A DNA stretch of 64,000 nucleotides from Arenicola marina (GCA_964019135.1 OZ025256.1:744001-808000); one strand, 5' to 3'; counted from the stretch's first letter, positions 1 through 10,855 are shown. Notes: a model not told the origin generated them from the letters alone. Numbers and translations are program-made.

Positions 1-4
1 AGAC

Positions 5-1798
5 ATGATTACTGTTCGCAAGGACACTCAGCCTACTTGGAGGAAGCATGAGCACAAGTCGGTCCAACAACTGATGCTGCAGTTCCAGAGGTTTAAGGTA
101 TTTAGCAGGAAGGCTGGTGACGCTGATGAGGCCGCGGTGGTTGATTCAGGAACGCCGAAGCCCGAATTAATACTTGTCTCCCTGGCGTCAAATGATGTTG
201 CCACCAGTGACATCCAGTCGGACTTGCTGTCGGCGGGCGAGAGAGGCAAGAAAGTCCTTCAAGACAATGTCAAGGAGAGGTTGGTGGACAAGACGGTTCC
301 ATTCTTCAGTCCATTGAAGAGACATAACTCAGACATTTGGGAGTTTGTATAGATACAAGACTGTCAACAAGTCCACGGTACAGAAGACCATCCAAATCGA
401 CCGAAGACTTGTACAAAAGCTCTTGAATGCTTCCCAAGCGGGGCGAAAAGTTGATATGGCTGGTATTCTAAAGCACGAACTTTCATTGGTACCCCTGTCG
501 CTGGCGAAAACAGATGGCGAGATGCATTCGGTCAACAAGTCAGATCTATTGTCGTGTCCTTGACGGCCATGCCCTCACCCAAGCGATCGGCAAGCCGCCG
601 GATTGTCACTCCTTTGGAGACTATGCCATTATGTTCGTAAACATCGTTGCTGGAAAACTAAATGCCACAACACCAAGAGTGGACGTGGTCTTCGATCGCT
701 ATCTAGGAAAAGGCTCAATCAAAGCAGCAACGAGGAGAAAGCGAATAGGAAAAGGCAAGCGCCCGATTCGTAAACACATCAGCCGCGGTGACGTCGCATT
801 GCCACAGGTATGGGCCCAGTTCATCGCGCTCGACGAAAACAAAGCCGAACTAGCCCAGTTCTTAAGTCAGCGACTAATGGAAAGTTTTGTACCAGACAAT
901 TATGAGATCATAACAGCGGGTGGATTCATTGATCGACAGACTGCACAGTCAACAAGGCAGAATCATCTGCCACAGCTTCAGGCTGACCACGAGGAGGCTG
1001 ACACTAGAATCATTCTGCATGCTCTTGATGCCATCGCGGCTGGGCACACCCGAATCCTTGTTCATTGCCGTGACACGGATGTTTTTTTGATGATGATCTA
1101 CTTCCTCGGTAATCTTCCAGCTGACGTATGGATGGGGGGGGGGGGGCGGCACGTCAAGGGAAAGGAAGTACTACCACATCAGCCAAATTCGTGCAAAAAT
1201 GTCGAATGCCGTGATTGAGAGCTTGTTGGGGTTTCATGCCCTCACAGGCTGTGACACCACATCGTCGTTTGCTGGCCTTGGTAAACGAAGTTGCTGGAAG
1301 ATGTTTAAACAACATCCGAGACTGCTGAACGGATTAGGACGTGACGGGCCTCTGGAGCCGATCGAGGAGTTTGTTTGTCGTCTCTATGGCGCTTCCGAGC
1401 CAAGCCGTGGCCTCAATGAACTGCGACACGCCTTGTTCACGAGGGGTCAAAAGGCACTAGAGACACTGCCGCCAACCCGAGATGCCTTTGAACTGCACGT
1501 GGCAAGAGCGAATTTTCAGACGAAGATCTGGCTAAGCGCTAAGGCTCCGGTCATGAATGTTGGTGCGCCATCCACGTCAGGCGGCTGGCAAGAGACAGAT
1601 GACGGACTATCTGTACAGTGGTCTCGCCTGGAACCTGTTCCTTGCGCTTGTCTTGAACTAGTCTCTTGTGGATGCAAGCGCAAATGCAAGACCGCCAGTT
1701 GTACATGTTGCAAAATGGATCAGATATGTACACCTGCGTGTGCCTGTAATGCTGAATATTGTTGTAATCCTGTTGTAATTGAAGAACTAAGGCCATAG
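5..1798 (+). pseudogene. Frameshifted XPG/FEN1-like PIN-domain gene with Cys-rich tail, 5' end cut by window
   Basis: Four overlapping frames read as one protein: frame 2 to about 340, frame 3 to about 545, frame 1 to about 1134, then frame 2 to the stop at 1798. The last shift lies on a run of 13 G (1134-1146). Motifs resemble the FEN1/XPG nuclease fold: VVFDRY followed by a basic stretch (about 680-760), HEEADTRI (about 988), CRDTDVFLMM (about 1066) and ALTGCDTTSSFAGLGKR (about 1233-1287). These match the acidic active-site strands and the GCD...G-x-G-K helical motif of that superfamily. The C-terminus is Cys-rich with CxC pairs (1645-1785), like a CXC or zinc-binding tail. Related unannotated genes are, from memory, common and multicopy in marine invertebrates. 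The three shifts argue for a decayed copy, though the poly-G shift could be a sequencing error. The nuclease assignment is inferred from motif order. Confidence 0.65.
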
Positions 1799-1889
1799 AA
1801 CTCTGACGGATTCTTTCTCTGTGTGCCCTGTTGTCAGGGTAGGGTTAATAAGTATCATACTACATAATGAATAGAGTATTTCGCAGCAA

Positions 1890-1895
1890 AATAAA
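1890..1895 (+). promoter_or_regulatory. AATAAA polyadenylation signal
   Basis: A perfect AATAAA lies about 92 nt after the stop codon of the XPG-like gene, the expected distance for its 3' end. Confidence 0.4.
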
Positions 1896-2103
1896 AGTTA
1901 ACACGTCAAGGTAATGCCTTCCATGTGAAAATATTTGACTAACAAATCGTTTTGTACTCGGAATTTATCTATAAGACATGCACATATTAAACATATAATC
2001 CATACCTTGTCTTTTAGTATTCTTTATCGACCTGTATGCTGTAAATATTTACGTAAAACTGTTCATAGGCATCTAAAACTGGTGATAATCGCAATTTGAT
2101 CTG

Positions 2104-2592
2104 AATGACCTCTACGGAAGCATGCAAGGTCAAATCTAAGGTGGTGAAGATATTATTGTAATAGGTAACCACTTGCAACAAAAAATGCCATCAAATGTGT
2201 TTGGCCGGCCAAATATTATAAAGACAAATCAAAACAGTGCGACCATTTTCTGCTGTATGCATACTTTTGAGATAATGGGCATTTTTAAGATAGCCTACCC
2301 ACTATAGACTATACAAAGCATAAATTTCAACTTGCTACTGCAACCTTAGTATCACATGTACACCCTGCATTCTTTATGGTCTCGTAAGTTTAGACAATAA
2401 GGATTCCAAACGAATAAAAATATTTTTTCACCCAATTTGCACCAAATGACCTCTAAACGACCTTCCAAGGTCAAATCTAAGGTGGTAACCGCCCTGGTTC
2501 GAAAGCACACCTCTCGTAGATATTATTCCACATAGGTACCCACTTGTAACAAAAAATGCCATCAAATGTTTTTTTGAGGGGTTTGGCCGGCC
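2104..2592 (+). repeat. Direct duplication of a 107-149 bp segment
   Basis: 2104-2210 and 2444-2592 share AATGACCTCTA, then AAGGTCAAATCTAAGGTGGT, a GATATTATT block, an AACAAAAAATGCCATCAAATG block and a terminal TTTGGCCGGCC palindrome. The second copy has about 40 bp of extra sequence. The DNA between and around the copies is A/T-rich and carries no gene I can see. It may be a fragment of a dispersed element. Confidence 0.7.
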
Positions 2593-2931
2593 GACTCTGG
2601 GATCAACGCGGATGTCACCAAGGTTTGCCGATTCCTCGGAACAGCCCTGATACCTCGAGAAAGTCCCGCCCCTCCCCGCCTTTCACCTCCAAAATCCGTT
2701 CTGAGGGGACATGTGTTCGTCATTGACCCGCTCCAGGTCGCATTTCACTTGGTTTATTCTCTCTTTTTTTCGGCAAACCCGCTCTGAAGACACAGTTGTT
2801 TGCCCAGCTGTGGGACCCCAGAACTGCCCAGTTTTAAGCTTTCGACTCATACAGCAATAGTTTTCCTGCTCAGCTGATTTTTTTTTCACTATATATATTT
2901 ATATTCTTAGCATATAAGTACACATATGTCA

Positions 2932-3046
2932 CAGGGGTGGATCTAGGGGGGGGGGGGGTACGGGGGTTGTACCCCCCCCCCCAACCCGGTCGCAAGTTTT
3001 TCAGAGAGCACCCCACCCCCTTGGCAAATTCCTAGATCGGCCCCTG
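2932..3046. mobile_element. hAT-like MITE (115 bp, CAGGGG termini)
   Basis: The ends are imperfect inverted repeats: CAGGGGTGGATCTAGG at the left and CCTAGATCGGCCCCTG at the right. CAGGG-type ends are typical of hAT elements. The flanks ATATGTCA and ATATGGAC agree at the first five bases, a degraded 8-bp target duplication. The interior is G and C runs, so it could fold into a hairpin. Confidence 0.6.
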
Positions 3047-3784
3047 ATATGGACTGTCGCTGTCATTGTCTTGTCAATGCAAATCTGAGTGCACTGTAGT
3101 GGCAATGTTGTACGCAATAAATAACCGGACATGTTGCCACTGCCGTTGACCAAATCGGTGTTCCACGGTAGGGAAAACTCTGGCTTGATGGGGTAACCCC
3201 CCCCCCCACCCCACTTACCAGATCTTTTACTCCCAGCAGAGGGAGCTGCTTCCTCACATCTGCAGTTTCTTCCAACAGTCCCCCACTGCGTGGTCGGCTC
3301 ACTCAGATTGGCACATGAAGCGCGCGGAGTGGGGCTGTGGAGCGCCCTCTGCCAGGAGATCGCAGATTTGTATATGTGGCGCCACCTGACGGAGGCCGAG
3401 ACACAGGCGTTTTAACGCACATATGACATGTTTTACACCTACAAGGTGGGTGCTAAAAGTGCTGATCTCATTTTAAGAAAACGAAAAGGTGATATTTATC
3501 CCCTGTGTGGAGGGAGGAGGGGTGCATCAAGCTAGCAGCCGGATTGTTTGGCGGGCCATATCATGCATACTGTGCAGTGCCAGTGGCGGGTGAACTCTTA
3601 GACTTAGGGGCAGGTACAAAAAGCCGAAGTAGTGGCGAAGTAGTGCCGAAAACCTCCGAAGTTCGTACAAATCGACACTAAGGGCAAATGTGTGATAATA
3701 TGATGATATTATGAAAGCCCTTACCTTAATGCAACATAAGAAGTGACATCCGAGCAATTTGGTATCCGAAAAGTGTATATATAT

Positions 3785-4400
3785 CCACAGGGGCAGAAGG
3801 CATGGGAGCCACAGGGACAGGAGTAGGAGCCACAGGGGCAGGAGTAGGAGCCACAGGGGGTGGAGTAGGAGCCACAGGGGCAGGAGTAGGAGCCACAGGG
3901 GCAGAAGGCATGGGAGCCACAGGGGCAGGAGTAGGAGCCATAGGGGCAGGAGTAGGAGCCACAGGGGCAGAAGGCACGGGAGCCACAGGGGCAGAAGGCA
4001 CGGGAGCCACAGGGGCAGGAGTAGATGCCACAGGGGCAGGAGTAGGAGCCACAGGGGCAGAAGGCACGGGAGCCACAGGGGAAGGAGTAGGAGCCACAGG
4101 GGCAGGAGTAGGAGCCACAGGGGCAGGAGTAGGAGCCACAGGGGCAGAAGACACGGGAGCCACAGGGGCAGAAGACACAGGAGCCACAGGGGCAGGAGTA
4201 GGAGCCACAGGGGGTGGAGTAGGAGCCACAGGGGCAGAAGACACGGGAGCCATAGGGGCAGGAGTAGGAGCCACAGGGGCAGGAGTAGGAGCCACAGGGG
4301 CAGAAGACACGGGAGCCATAGGGGCAGGAGTAGGAGCCACAGGGGCAGGAGTAGGAGCCACAGGGGGTGGAGTAGGAGCCACAGGGGCAGAAGGCAAATG
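3785..4400. repeat. Minisatellite, 21/24-bp units (about 28 copies)
   Basis: The units alternate between a 21-bp form (GCCACAGGGGCAGGAGTAGGA) with GGTGGAGTAGGA variants and a 24-bp form containing GCAGAAGGCACGGGA. All lengths are multiples of three, so several frames on both strands stay open (GATGAGV-type on plus, PVAPTPA-type on minus). No splice or domain context supports translation, so I treat it as non-coding. Confidence 0.85.
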
Positions 4401-4616
4401 GTTGTAATGCCAGAAGTAACATTGGGTGTATGAAAATTTTCATGCAAGCCATCCATTTTATATCGTATGGAGGATGGAAGCCTTCACGACGTGGGCGGCC
4501 TTTGACTACTAATTGACTCCAACACCTGTAAACATGGACTGTGTGGTTCATAACCAGTCGGCCTTTGACGACTTATTGACTCTGTGAAACAAGTGCAATC
4601 AGAGAAGTCGCCAGTT

Positions 4617-4884
4617 AATGTGATGGTATAAGCAAACGACCCATGTCTGGCAAAAACGGTTTGCCTTTGATGATGAATTGACTCCAACAACGGGCAAGTG
4701 AAGTCTGCAGTTAATTCGCGGCTGCGTGCCCGATAATTGAGAAATCACAGAATGTGATGGTATAAGCAAACAACCCATGTCGGGCAAAAACAGTTTGCCT
4801 TTGATGACTAATTGACTCCAACAATGGGCAAGTGAAGTCTGCAGTTAATTCGCGGCTGCGCGCCCGATAATTGAGAAATCAGAG
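4617..4884 (+). repeat. Tandem duplication, 2 x 134 bp
   Basis: 4617-4750 and 4751-4884 are near-identical, starting AATGTGATGGTATAAGCAAA and ending in GATAATTGAGAAATCA. More degraded pieces of the same unit (TTTGAC...AATTGACTCCAACA) lie upstream from about 4498. No coding potential is seen. Confidence 0.8.
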
Positions 4885-5269
4885 AAATTATTGTAGAACC
4901 CTGCATAGTCACACATTATTGTGTCCTTTGTCTTTCACAAGAGTTCACATACATGAACAGCCACATCTAAATTTAATTCAATTATTTATTTGGTCTACGA
5001 CATGTAGATACTCATAGTATAGTGAGTTCTGTGGCAATCAATAGACACAACCGTGCGCACGGCTCAGCGATTTTCGGCACTACTTTGGCCTTTTGTACAG
5101 GCCCTACTCTTAGGCCTATTTTTATATTGCCCAGAGAATTACCAAAGCTGCAAAGGGCAAAGCTGGCCTAAAGCCCAGTAAAGGCCAGAGCGGACAGCTT
5201 GCTGACAGCCAGCGATCGTGCGAGTTGGCATAAAATTTACAAAAAGCTTAATTATGTCATGTGTTTGTC

Positions 5270-5368
5270 TAGCCTGAATGTTCAGACGTTACAGTTTGAC
5301 AGTCTGATGCTTACTGTAACAGTCACAAGAACAAGTGTCAAGACTGTACCGTCTGAACATTCAGGCTA
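5270..5368. mobile_element. 99-bp MITE with perfect 19-bp TIRs and 9-bp TSD
   Basis: The left end TAGCCTGAATGTTCAGACG (5270-5288) is perfectly repeated in inverse at 5350-5368. The pairing continues imperfectly inward for about 15 bp. The flanks are an exact 9-bp direct repeat, GTGTTTGTC, at 5261-5269 and 5369-5377. Perfect TIRs and TSD mean a recent insertion. A 9-bp duplication fits a Mutator-like transposase, but the ends alone do not fix the family. Confidence 0.85.
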
Positions 5369-5377
5369 GTGTTTGTC

Positions 5378-7861
5378 CCCTATATATTAATACCTGCCTA
5401 ACTGAAAACCTTTTATAATTAAAAAAATATCCATCTAATAAAGTCAAAGTCATTAATGCCATAGACACGTACACGTTTCGCTTGTTTTAGTATTTTGGCG
5501 ACAGAGCGCTTTATGCCATTGGCGTGTCAGCATGGAGAAATATTCTTTGTGTAAAAAAAAAGGATAACAATTGCATCACAAACGTAAGTTTGATATCATT
5601 AAAATGGTCTAGTGTTGCTTTCTCACGTCAGGGATTTTGAGTGATCAAGGCAAATACGCAGAAAACATGGGCCGAAATGTGTGTCTACGGCATTTATGAC
5701 TTTGACTTTAGTCCCAGTGACTCTTGTAAAAGATTCAGCGCTCATTTTTGTCAGAGCACCCTGTCGCAAAGACTGTTTTCAGCCGCCATTGCCATTGTGC
5801 TCTGAAATCCAAAGTGGTAAATGTTAGTGGCCCCACCCTACGTGTATCACATGCTGTCTTCATATTGCCTGCTTTCAGGCCTACGAAAAAAGTTGACCAA
5901 CCGTTGAAATTAATCATGATGCCAAAGCAGTCCATATAGACGTTGGACTTTCGCTATGAAGCCCAGCGATTCGCACATAAGATATCTATTTGCAGAAAAG
6001 CAAGCTACAGAAAAGCATAAAAGCAAGTTGAATGATTTGTGGGAATGTTGGTTTTAAAAAAATGTGAAAACGGCAAAGATATTATTGTGAAATTGCAATT
6101 TTTATGCCATCAGGAGTGTTTCACCGGCAAAAAGGCTGGTATCTGCTGCCACTTTGCAGCCTGTGAGTGATGAAGTGGCCTGTCGTAAAGTCCAGAAGTA
6201 ACCCTAGGCTGTGTGGGCTGAAACACTTCTTCAATCATAGCCATGGATTCATGGGCGAAGTCCCATATGAGACAGTTGTTACTCAGCACAACAGTCTCAG
6301 ATCCTCACTGACCTCAGGCAGGAAATGTTGGTGTAAGATTTGTTTGTGTGGGCGACTTAAGTATTCTTAATGGTACAATCCATCAAACCATCATCATTTT
6401 GTACTGTGATACCTAAACTTCATATCTACCGCAAAACCCACATGCATATGAACTGACAAAGTGAACTCATTACTATCAAGTCGGTTGAGATGAGACTTTC
6501 TTGTCATCTATCACGCCATTTTGTATTTGGTCATTCTTTACCAGCGGCTTTGGCCAGGTGGCACCATGCGAATGGTGTTGTTTTGACGACATGTGCGCAT
6601 GCACAGTTCCTCCACTGGGTTGGCAAGATGGTGGACAGAACAGAGTGGTGTACTGGCTTGAGAAAACAATAACCATTATTGTCGTAATAATGAAGACTTG
6701 AACCAAAATAATAAAGTAAGTTGATAAACACATACTTCTAGAAACTATTTCCACACACCAAAAAGTTCTCGCCATCAACACCGCTTCTCGCCACGCATGT
6801 TTGCCATACAGATAAAATGGTTAGGACATGTGGCGGTGTTGCATGAAACCAACAATGTCACATGGGGCTAGAGGTTCTAAAGTCTAGTCTGGTGTGACAA
6901 GACACATGTGGAAATGCCCCCCCATGCGGAGATGCCCCCCTTATATAAAATACACGATATTGAGACCCTCTCCACTCCATGTGTTCGTACAGTGCCATTA
7001 TGATAGATACAGGGGAGGCATCTCTGCTTAGGAGGTATTTCCACATGGAACAACGGCAAATCGCTGTGGCTTCCGCTACTGTACTGGCACTAGTGGCTAC
7101 CTTGTTGAATCTAATTATGAAAACTAAACAATTCAATTTGTCATGTGAATTTGATTTTTCATTATAGAATGCAACATGGCTATGATTCTTCAAACACTTC
7201 ACATCCTGAAAATAACAGTACACAAGCTGTGCCTTGATGTCAACTTAATCGTCAGGTCTTCCACTTTACATCCTGAAATAACAATACATGATTACACAAG
7301 TGCCTGCCTGCCGTTTTTAATCCTGCTAATCCCTTGACTACCCTCCCACCCCCCCTCCCTCCCTCCAAGGCAGCTAAATCCATCTGCCGCCACATAGATT
7401 GGCAGCCACGGCGTATATGGACTGACTAAACCTAGCCCTAAATATAACATACAACTTCACCAAGGCGCTGTTTACATGACAAACCCATTCGCTGCACAGG
7501 TTCCTACACTGGTAAAACAATGGCAGCACTTGTTTGTGAGACAATTATACTCAGTTGTCTCCTTTATATAACATCTTTGATAAAAGAAATTGATATTTAC
7601 ACCCTCTCCATTCCATGTATGCATATGGTGTCAGTATAATAGATACAGGGAGGGCATCTCAGTATAGGAAGTGAGCCCTGAAGAACCTAGGCCTAGCTAT
7701 AACTTGGCCAGGGTCCTGAAGTGTATGCAGCAATCCTCAGGGATTTCAAACCCTTCTACTTCAATCCAACTAGTATCAATTTGTAGGTAAATAATGTGCC
7801 CAATCCTTATTATATTTTAACTCTACAGTTACCTTATACTAGCTATTTGGTTTCTTTACAG
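5378..7861. other. No gene recognised
   Basis: This stretch is A/T-rich with only short chance reading frames and no splice-supported coding segment or recognisable domain. C-rich runs occur near 6918 and 7345. Some of it may be the 5' untranslated part or first intron of the TRIM-like gene that follows. Confidence 0.5.
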
Positions 7862-8094
7862 AAAAACTATGATGCTGACAAAGTGGCTGTAGCAGAAGGT
7901 TCGCAATGGCTATTGGCAGTGATAGCTACGCTGACGACCTCTGTGTGGATCACCAGCGTTCAAAGATTGTGCTGTGGTGCCAAAGCTGTTCAAAGCTTGT
8001 CTGCACCAAGTGTATCTCTCAAGCACCAAACTCCCCATCCCTTCACAAGGACCATGTGTGTCTGGACCTGCAAGATGCCTATGAGATCAAGCAG
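7862..8094 (+). CDS. TRIM-like gene, exon with B-box zinc finger (CDS from 7906)
   Basis: The exon follows a good acceptor (TTGGTTTCTTTACAG) and ends AAGCAG|GTAACA. The frame has stops at 7870 and 7876, so translation probably starts at ATG 7906, which has a G at +4. That gives 63 codons, phase 0. Residues 13-50 form a B-box: Cys13, His16, Cys25, Cys28, Cys33, Cys36, His47, His50, i.e. C-x2-H-x8-C-x2-C-x4-C-x2-C-x10-H-x2-H, as in TRIM/RBCC proteins, where the domain helps self-association of E3 ligases. No RING domain is visible upstream. Either this protein lacks one, or a RING exon lies further upstream and a different acceptor is used. The next exon begins with coiled-coil sequence in the same phase. 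Confidence 0.75.
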
Positions 8095-8219
8095 GTAACA
8101 GACAAAAAGCTGATTAGAGTTCAAGTTTAATTACCTACTCTTAATGTTAATTATTTAGAGCATCTCAGATGGGTGTTAATCTGGTTTCATGTGACTGTAT
8201 AATCGACCTTTTATGTCCA

Positions 8220-8720
8220 GATTCTGTCAGGGTTCCCACAGGTATAGAAAAATTTCATCAAATGTCATGGAAAATGGTTAATTTTAAAAAAATGATGGAA
8301 AGTGGCTGAGGGGGGGGGGAAGCTATTTTCCCCAAGTTCTCATTGCTCCAAGCTATTTCTAACAGACTCTCATCGGTCTAAGCTATTTCTGTGATATCTC
8401 TCGGCCCAGCCCTCCGTGGACCCCTCCTAGGAAAGACCCCTGTATATTGTACAGGGATCAAGGGTCACAAAGAGAGTTTCGATACCTGCCATGGTTCAGG
8501 ATGTTTTGAACAAAATGTGAAACGCCATGTGCCAAAGGGATAATTCCATTGGTGCAGGTGATTTTTTGGTCTATTGATTTCGCACCGGACCGGTACCGAG
8601 ATAATACTATTCCACCGAACTCTCATTGGTTAAGCTAATTCCACCATATTCCCATTGTACTATACTATTGCCTCCTGACTCGCATTGGTCTAAATTAATA
8701 ATCCCCCCGGCAGGATTATG
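8220..8720. other. Intron with a dispersed-repeat-like segment
   Basis: The intron 8095-8804 contains GGTTCCCACAGGTATAGAAA followed by an AT-rich body and a G run (8311-8319). Several short A/C/T motifs built around CTATT recur near 8325-8395 and 8600-8690. It looks like decayed interspersed repeat. No coding sequence is seen. Confidence 0.35.
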
Positions 8721-8804
8721 GTATTGAACTGGTGATCTCTACAAAGAGAAATCTTGCTTTAAGAGAATGCCAGCACCTGTCTCACAAAGAGTTTGCATTT
8801 TCAG

Positions 8805-8900
8805 GAAGAACTACAAAAGCTTGTTGCCAACTTCCAAGATGAAATGGTCACCCGTAAGAGCAGACATCAGAGCCTACACACAACACTGCAGGCGTTAAAG
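8805..8900 (+). CDS. TRIM-like gene, short coiled-coil exon
   Basis: The exon sits between TTTGCATTTTCAG and TTAAAG|GTGAGG and is 96 nt, 32 codons, phase 0 at both ends. It starts EELQKLVANFQDEM and ends SLHTTLQALK, a charged, Leu-rich helix of the type that follows the B-box in RBCC proteins. The last 14 codons and the donor are the founding copy of the 42-bp array that follows, so the true exon end is ambiguous. Using a later donor keeps the frame and adds 14 residues per unit. Confidence 0.7.
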
Positions 8901-9895
8901 GTGAGGGATCGGGGCCTAAACACAACGCTGCGGGCGTTAAAGGTGAGGGATCAGGGCCTACACACAACACTGCGGGCGTTAAAGCTGAGGGATCAGGGCC
9001 TACACACAACGCTACAGGCGTTAAAGGTCAGGGATCAGGGCCTAAACACAACACTGCAGACGTTAAAGGTCAGGGATCAGGGCCTAAACACAACACTGCA
9101 GACGTTAAAGGTCTGGGATCAGGGCCTACACACAACACTGCAGGCGTTAAAGGTGAGGCATCAGGGCCTAAACACAACGCTGCGGGCGTTACCGGTGAGG
9201 GATCAGGGCCTTCACACAACGCTGCAGGCGTTAAAGGTCAGGGATCAGGGCCTACACACAACACTGCAGGCGTTACCGGTGAGGGATCAGGGCCTTCACA
9301 CAACGCTGCAGGCGGTAAAGGTGAGGGATGAAAGCCTACACACAACACTGCAGACGTTAAAGGTCTGGGATCAGGGCCTACACACAACACTGCGGGCGTT
9401 AAAGGTGAGGGATCAGGGCCTACACACAACACTGCAGGCGTTACCGGTGAGGGATCAGGGCCTGCACACAACACTGCAGGCGTTAACGGTCAGGGATCAG
9501 GGCCTACACACAACACTGCAGGCGTTAACGGTGAGGGATGAAAGCCTACACACAACACTGCAGACGTTAAATGTGAGGCAGGGCCTTCATACAACACTGC
9601 ATGCGTTAAAGGTGAGGGATCAGGGCCTACACAAAACGCTGCAGGCGTTAAAGGTGAGGGATCAGGGCCTACATACCAGACTGCAGACGTTAAAGGTGAG
9701 GGATCAGGGCCTTCACACAACGCTGCAGGCCGTAAAGGTGAGGGATGAGGGCCTTCACACAACGCTGTAAGCCGTAAAGGTGAGGGATCAGGGCCTACAC
9801 ACAACACTGCAAGCGTTAAAGTTGATGGAACAGGGCCTGCACACAACAATGCAGGCGTTAAAAGTGAGGGATCAGGGCCTGCACACAACATTTGT
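8901..9895 (+). repeat. 42-bp minisatellite copying an exon end plus its 5' splice site (about 24 copies)
   Basis: Each unit is about 42 bp: GTGAGGGATCAGGGCCTACA followed by CACAACACTGCAGGCGTTAAAG. The join TTAAAG|GTGAGG is the donor of the preceding exon. Variants alter the donor to GTCAGG or GTCTGG, or the base context to ACCG|GTGAGG. In the exon frame the array codes for a 14-residue repeat (VRDQGLHTTLQALK type) and stays open to TAA at 9768-9770. The only indel in that stretch is a 3-bp loss near 9573. It lies in the intron 8901-10614, or it is optionally exonic. Confidence 0.9.
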
Positions 9896-9919
9896 TTCCA
9901 TGCAATTTCGTCGACCATC

Positions 9920-10070
9920 CATTGTCAATAAATATATAAATATGCGCTATATATATATGATGTCTTTAGATATCTATATGATATATATAGATGTCTATAT
10001 AATATGTATAATATTGATATTTAGAATATTAACATAGAGAATATTAATATATATTTATACACATATAGTG
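9920..10070. repeat. AT-rich low-complexity tract
   Basis: ATATAT/GATATAT-type simple sequence directly after the 42-bp array. No gene is seen. Confidence 0.6.
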
Positions 10071-10139
10071 TTGTTAATTTTTGGGGTGACACCATTGCAA
10101 GTTCGGCTATTGTAGAGTGTGCTCTGGTAGGCCAGCCCA

Positions 10140-10320
10140 AGCGGTTGGTGCGTGGTACGTTCTATCCCCACCGGCGCAAATATCCACGTTGGTGCAGGAT
10201 AAAGATCTCATATTTTGTCTACGCAAAGAGTAGGGGGTCACTCCAAGAGGCATGGCACCTCTCTACCTTGACCCTGAATTCCCGATGTTGCGATATGACC
10301 TACGGGGGTTTAAGCGTCCT
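10140..10320 (+). mobile_element. Partial SINE-related element (second subfamily)
   Basis: It shares GCAGGATAAAGAT, AGAGTAGGGGGTCACTCC, ATGGCACCTCTCTACC and TTTAAGCGTCCTACCAA with the full SINE beside it and with the copy at 55.6 kb. Its middle (ACCTTGACCC...CGATATGACCTACG) matches the 55.6-kb copy better, indicating a separate subfamily. The tRNA-like head is missing or degraded. Confidence 0.55.
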
Positions 10321-10329
10321 ACCAACGTA

Positions 10330-10577
10330 GGGGCCGGCGCGATAGGTCAGTGGGCTAGAGCGCTCGCATTGAGTGCTCTGGCCACCTGGGAGCCTAACGG
10401 CACGTGGATCGGTGGTTCGAGCCCTGCTGTGGCCATGTCTGTGTGGTCGCAGGATAAAGATCCCATGTTCTTCTTCGTAACGAGTAGGGGGTTACCCCCG
10501 GGGACATGGCTCCACTCTCCCTTCCTTCTCCCATTGACGCGTATGACCAAAAGTGGTTAAAGCGTCCTGGATAACCA
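10330..10577 (+). mobile_element. tRNA-derived SINE, full length
   Basis: The head carries an A-box-like GATAGGTCAGTGGGCTAGAG and a B-box GGTTCGAGCCC, as in RNA polymerase III promoters. The body contains AGGATAAAGATCCCATG and CTCTCCCTTCCTTCTCCCAT. The flanks ACCAACGTA (10321-10329) and ACCAACGTA (10578-10586) form a 9-bp target duplication. Five or six relatives occur in the window. It inserted 37 bp before the next exon of the TRIM-like gene, within the zone expected to hold that exon's branch point. Confidence 0.85.
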
Positions 10578-10614
10578 ACCAACGTAAACCAAGCAAATGT
10601 TGAATTCTGCGTAG

Positions 10615-10854
10615 CTGGAGCTGTTGCGCAAGAGGACGCAGACTGGGAAGCGGACCCGTTCCCTGGGACAGTTACTGTCGCAGGGTCGACAGCGGTACCT
10701 CAGACACGTGGAGAACCTCATCAAGCCGACTGTGGACCGATACGAGACGCTGGCCCAGGCAGCGGAATATGATGTGGTGTCCAGACAGGGCATCCTGGGT
10801 CACGCAGACTCCATTCAAGCGACTCCCCCGGATAAAGATATTCAGTTTCTCCGA
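10615..10854 (+). CDS. TRIM-like gene, coiled-coil exon
   Basis: An 80-codon exon, phase 0 at both ends if the donor is CTCCGA|GTACGT. It begins LELLRKRTQTGKRT and contains LGQLLSQGRQRYLRHVENL, then ends near DKDIQFLR. The composition (Leu, Gln, Arg, Glu, no Pro in the first 50 residues) fits the second half of an RBCC coiled coil. The acceptor (TTGAATTCTGCGTAG) has a poor pyrimidine tract, perhaps because the SINE just upstream displaced it. Phase 0 matches the exon ending at 8900. It does not match the next recognised exon at 13888, so another exon may lie between, or the weaker donor GTAC|GTCCAT is used. Confidence 0.6.
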
Positions 10855-10855
10855 G

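Noticed and set aside
3726..4433. Long open frames of 200-300 codons on both strands (Pro/Ala/Val or Gly/Ala/Thr repeats)
   Set aside because: They follow from a minisatellite with unit lengths divisible by three. Several frames and both strands are open at once and no exon borders or domains are present.
10330..10577. A functional tRNA gene (A- and B-box present)
   Set aside because: The region between the boxes does not fold as a tRNA, a 170-bp body follows, and target duplications flank it: it is a SINE.
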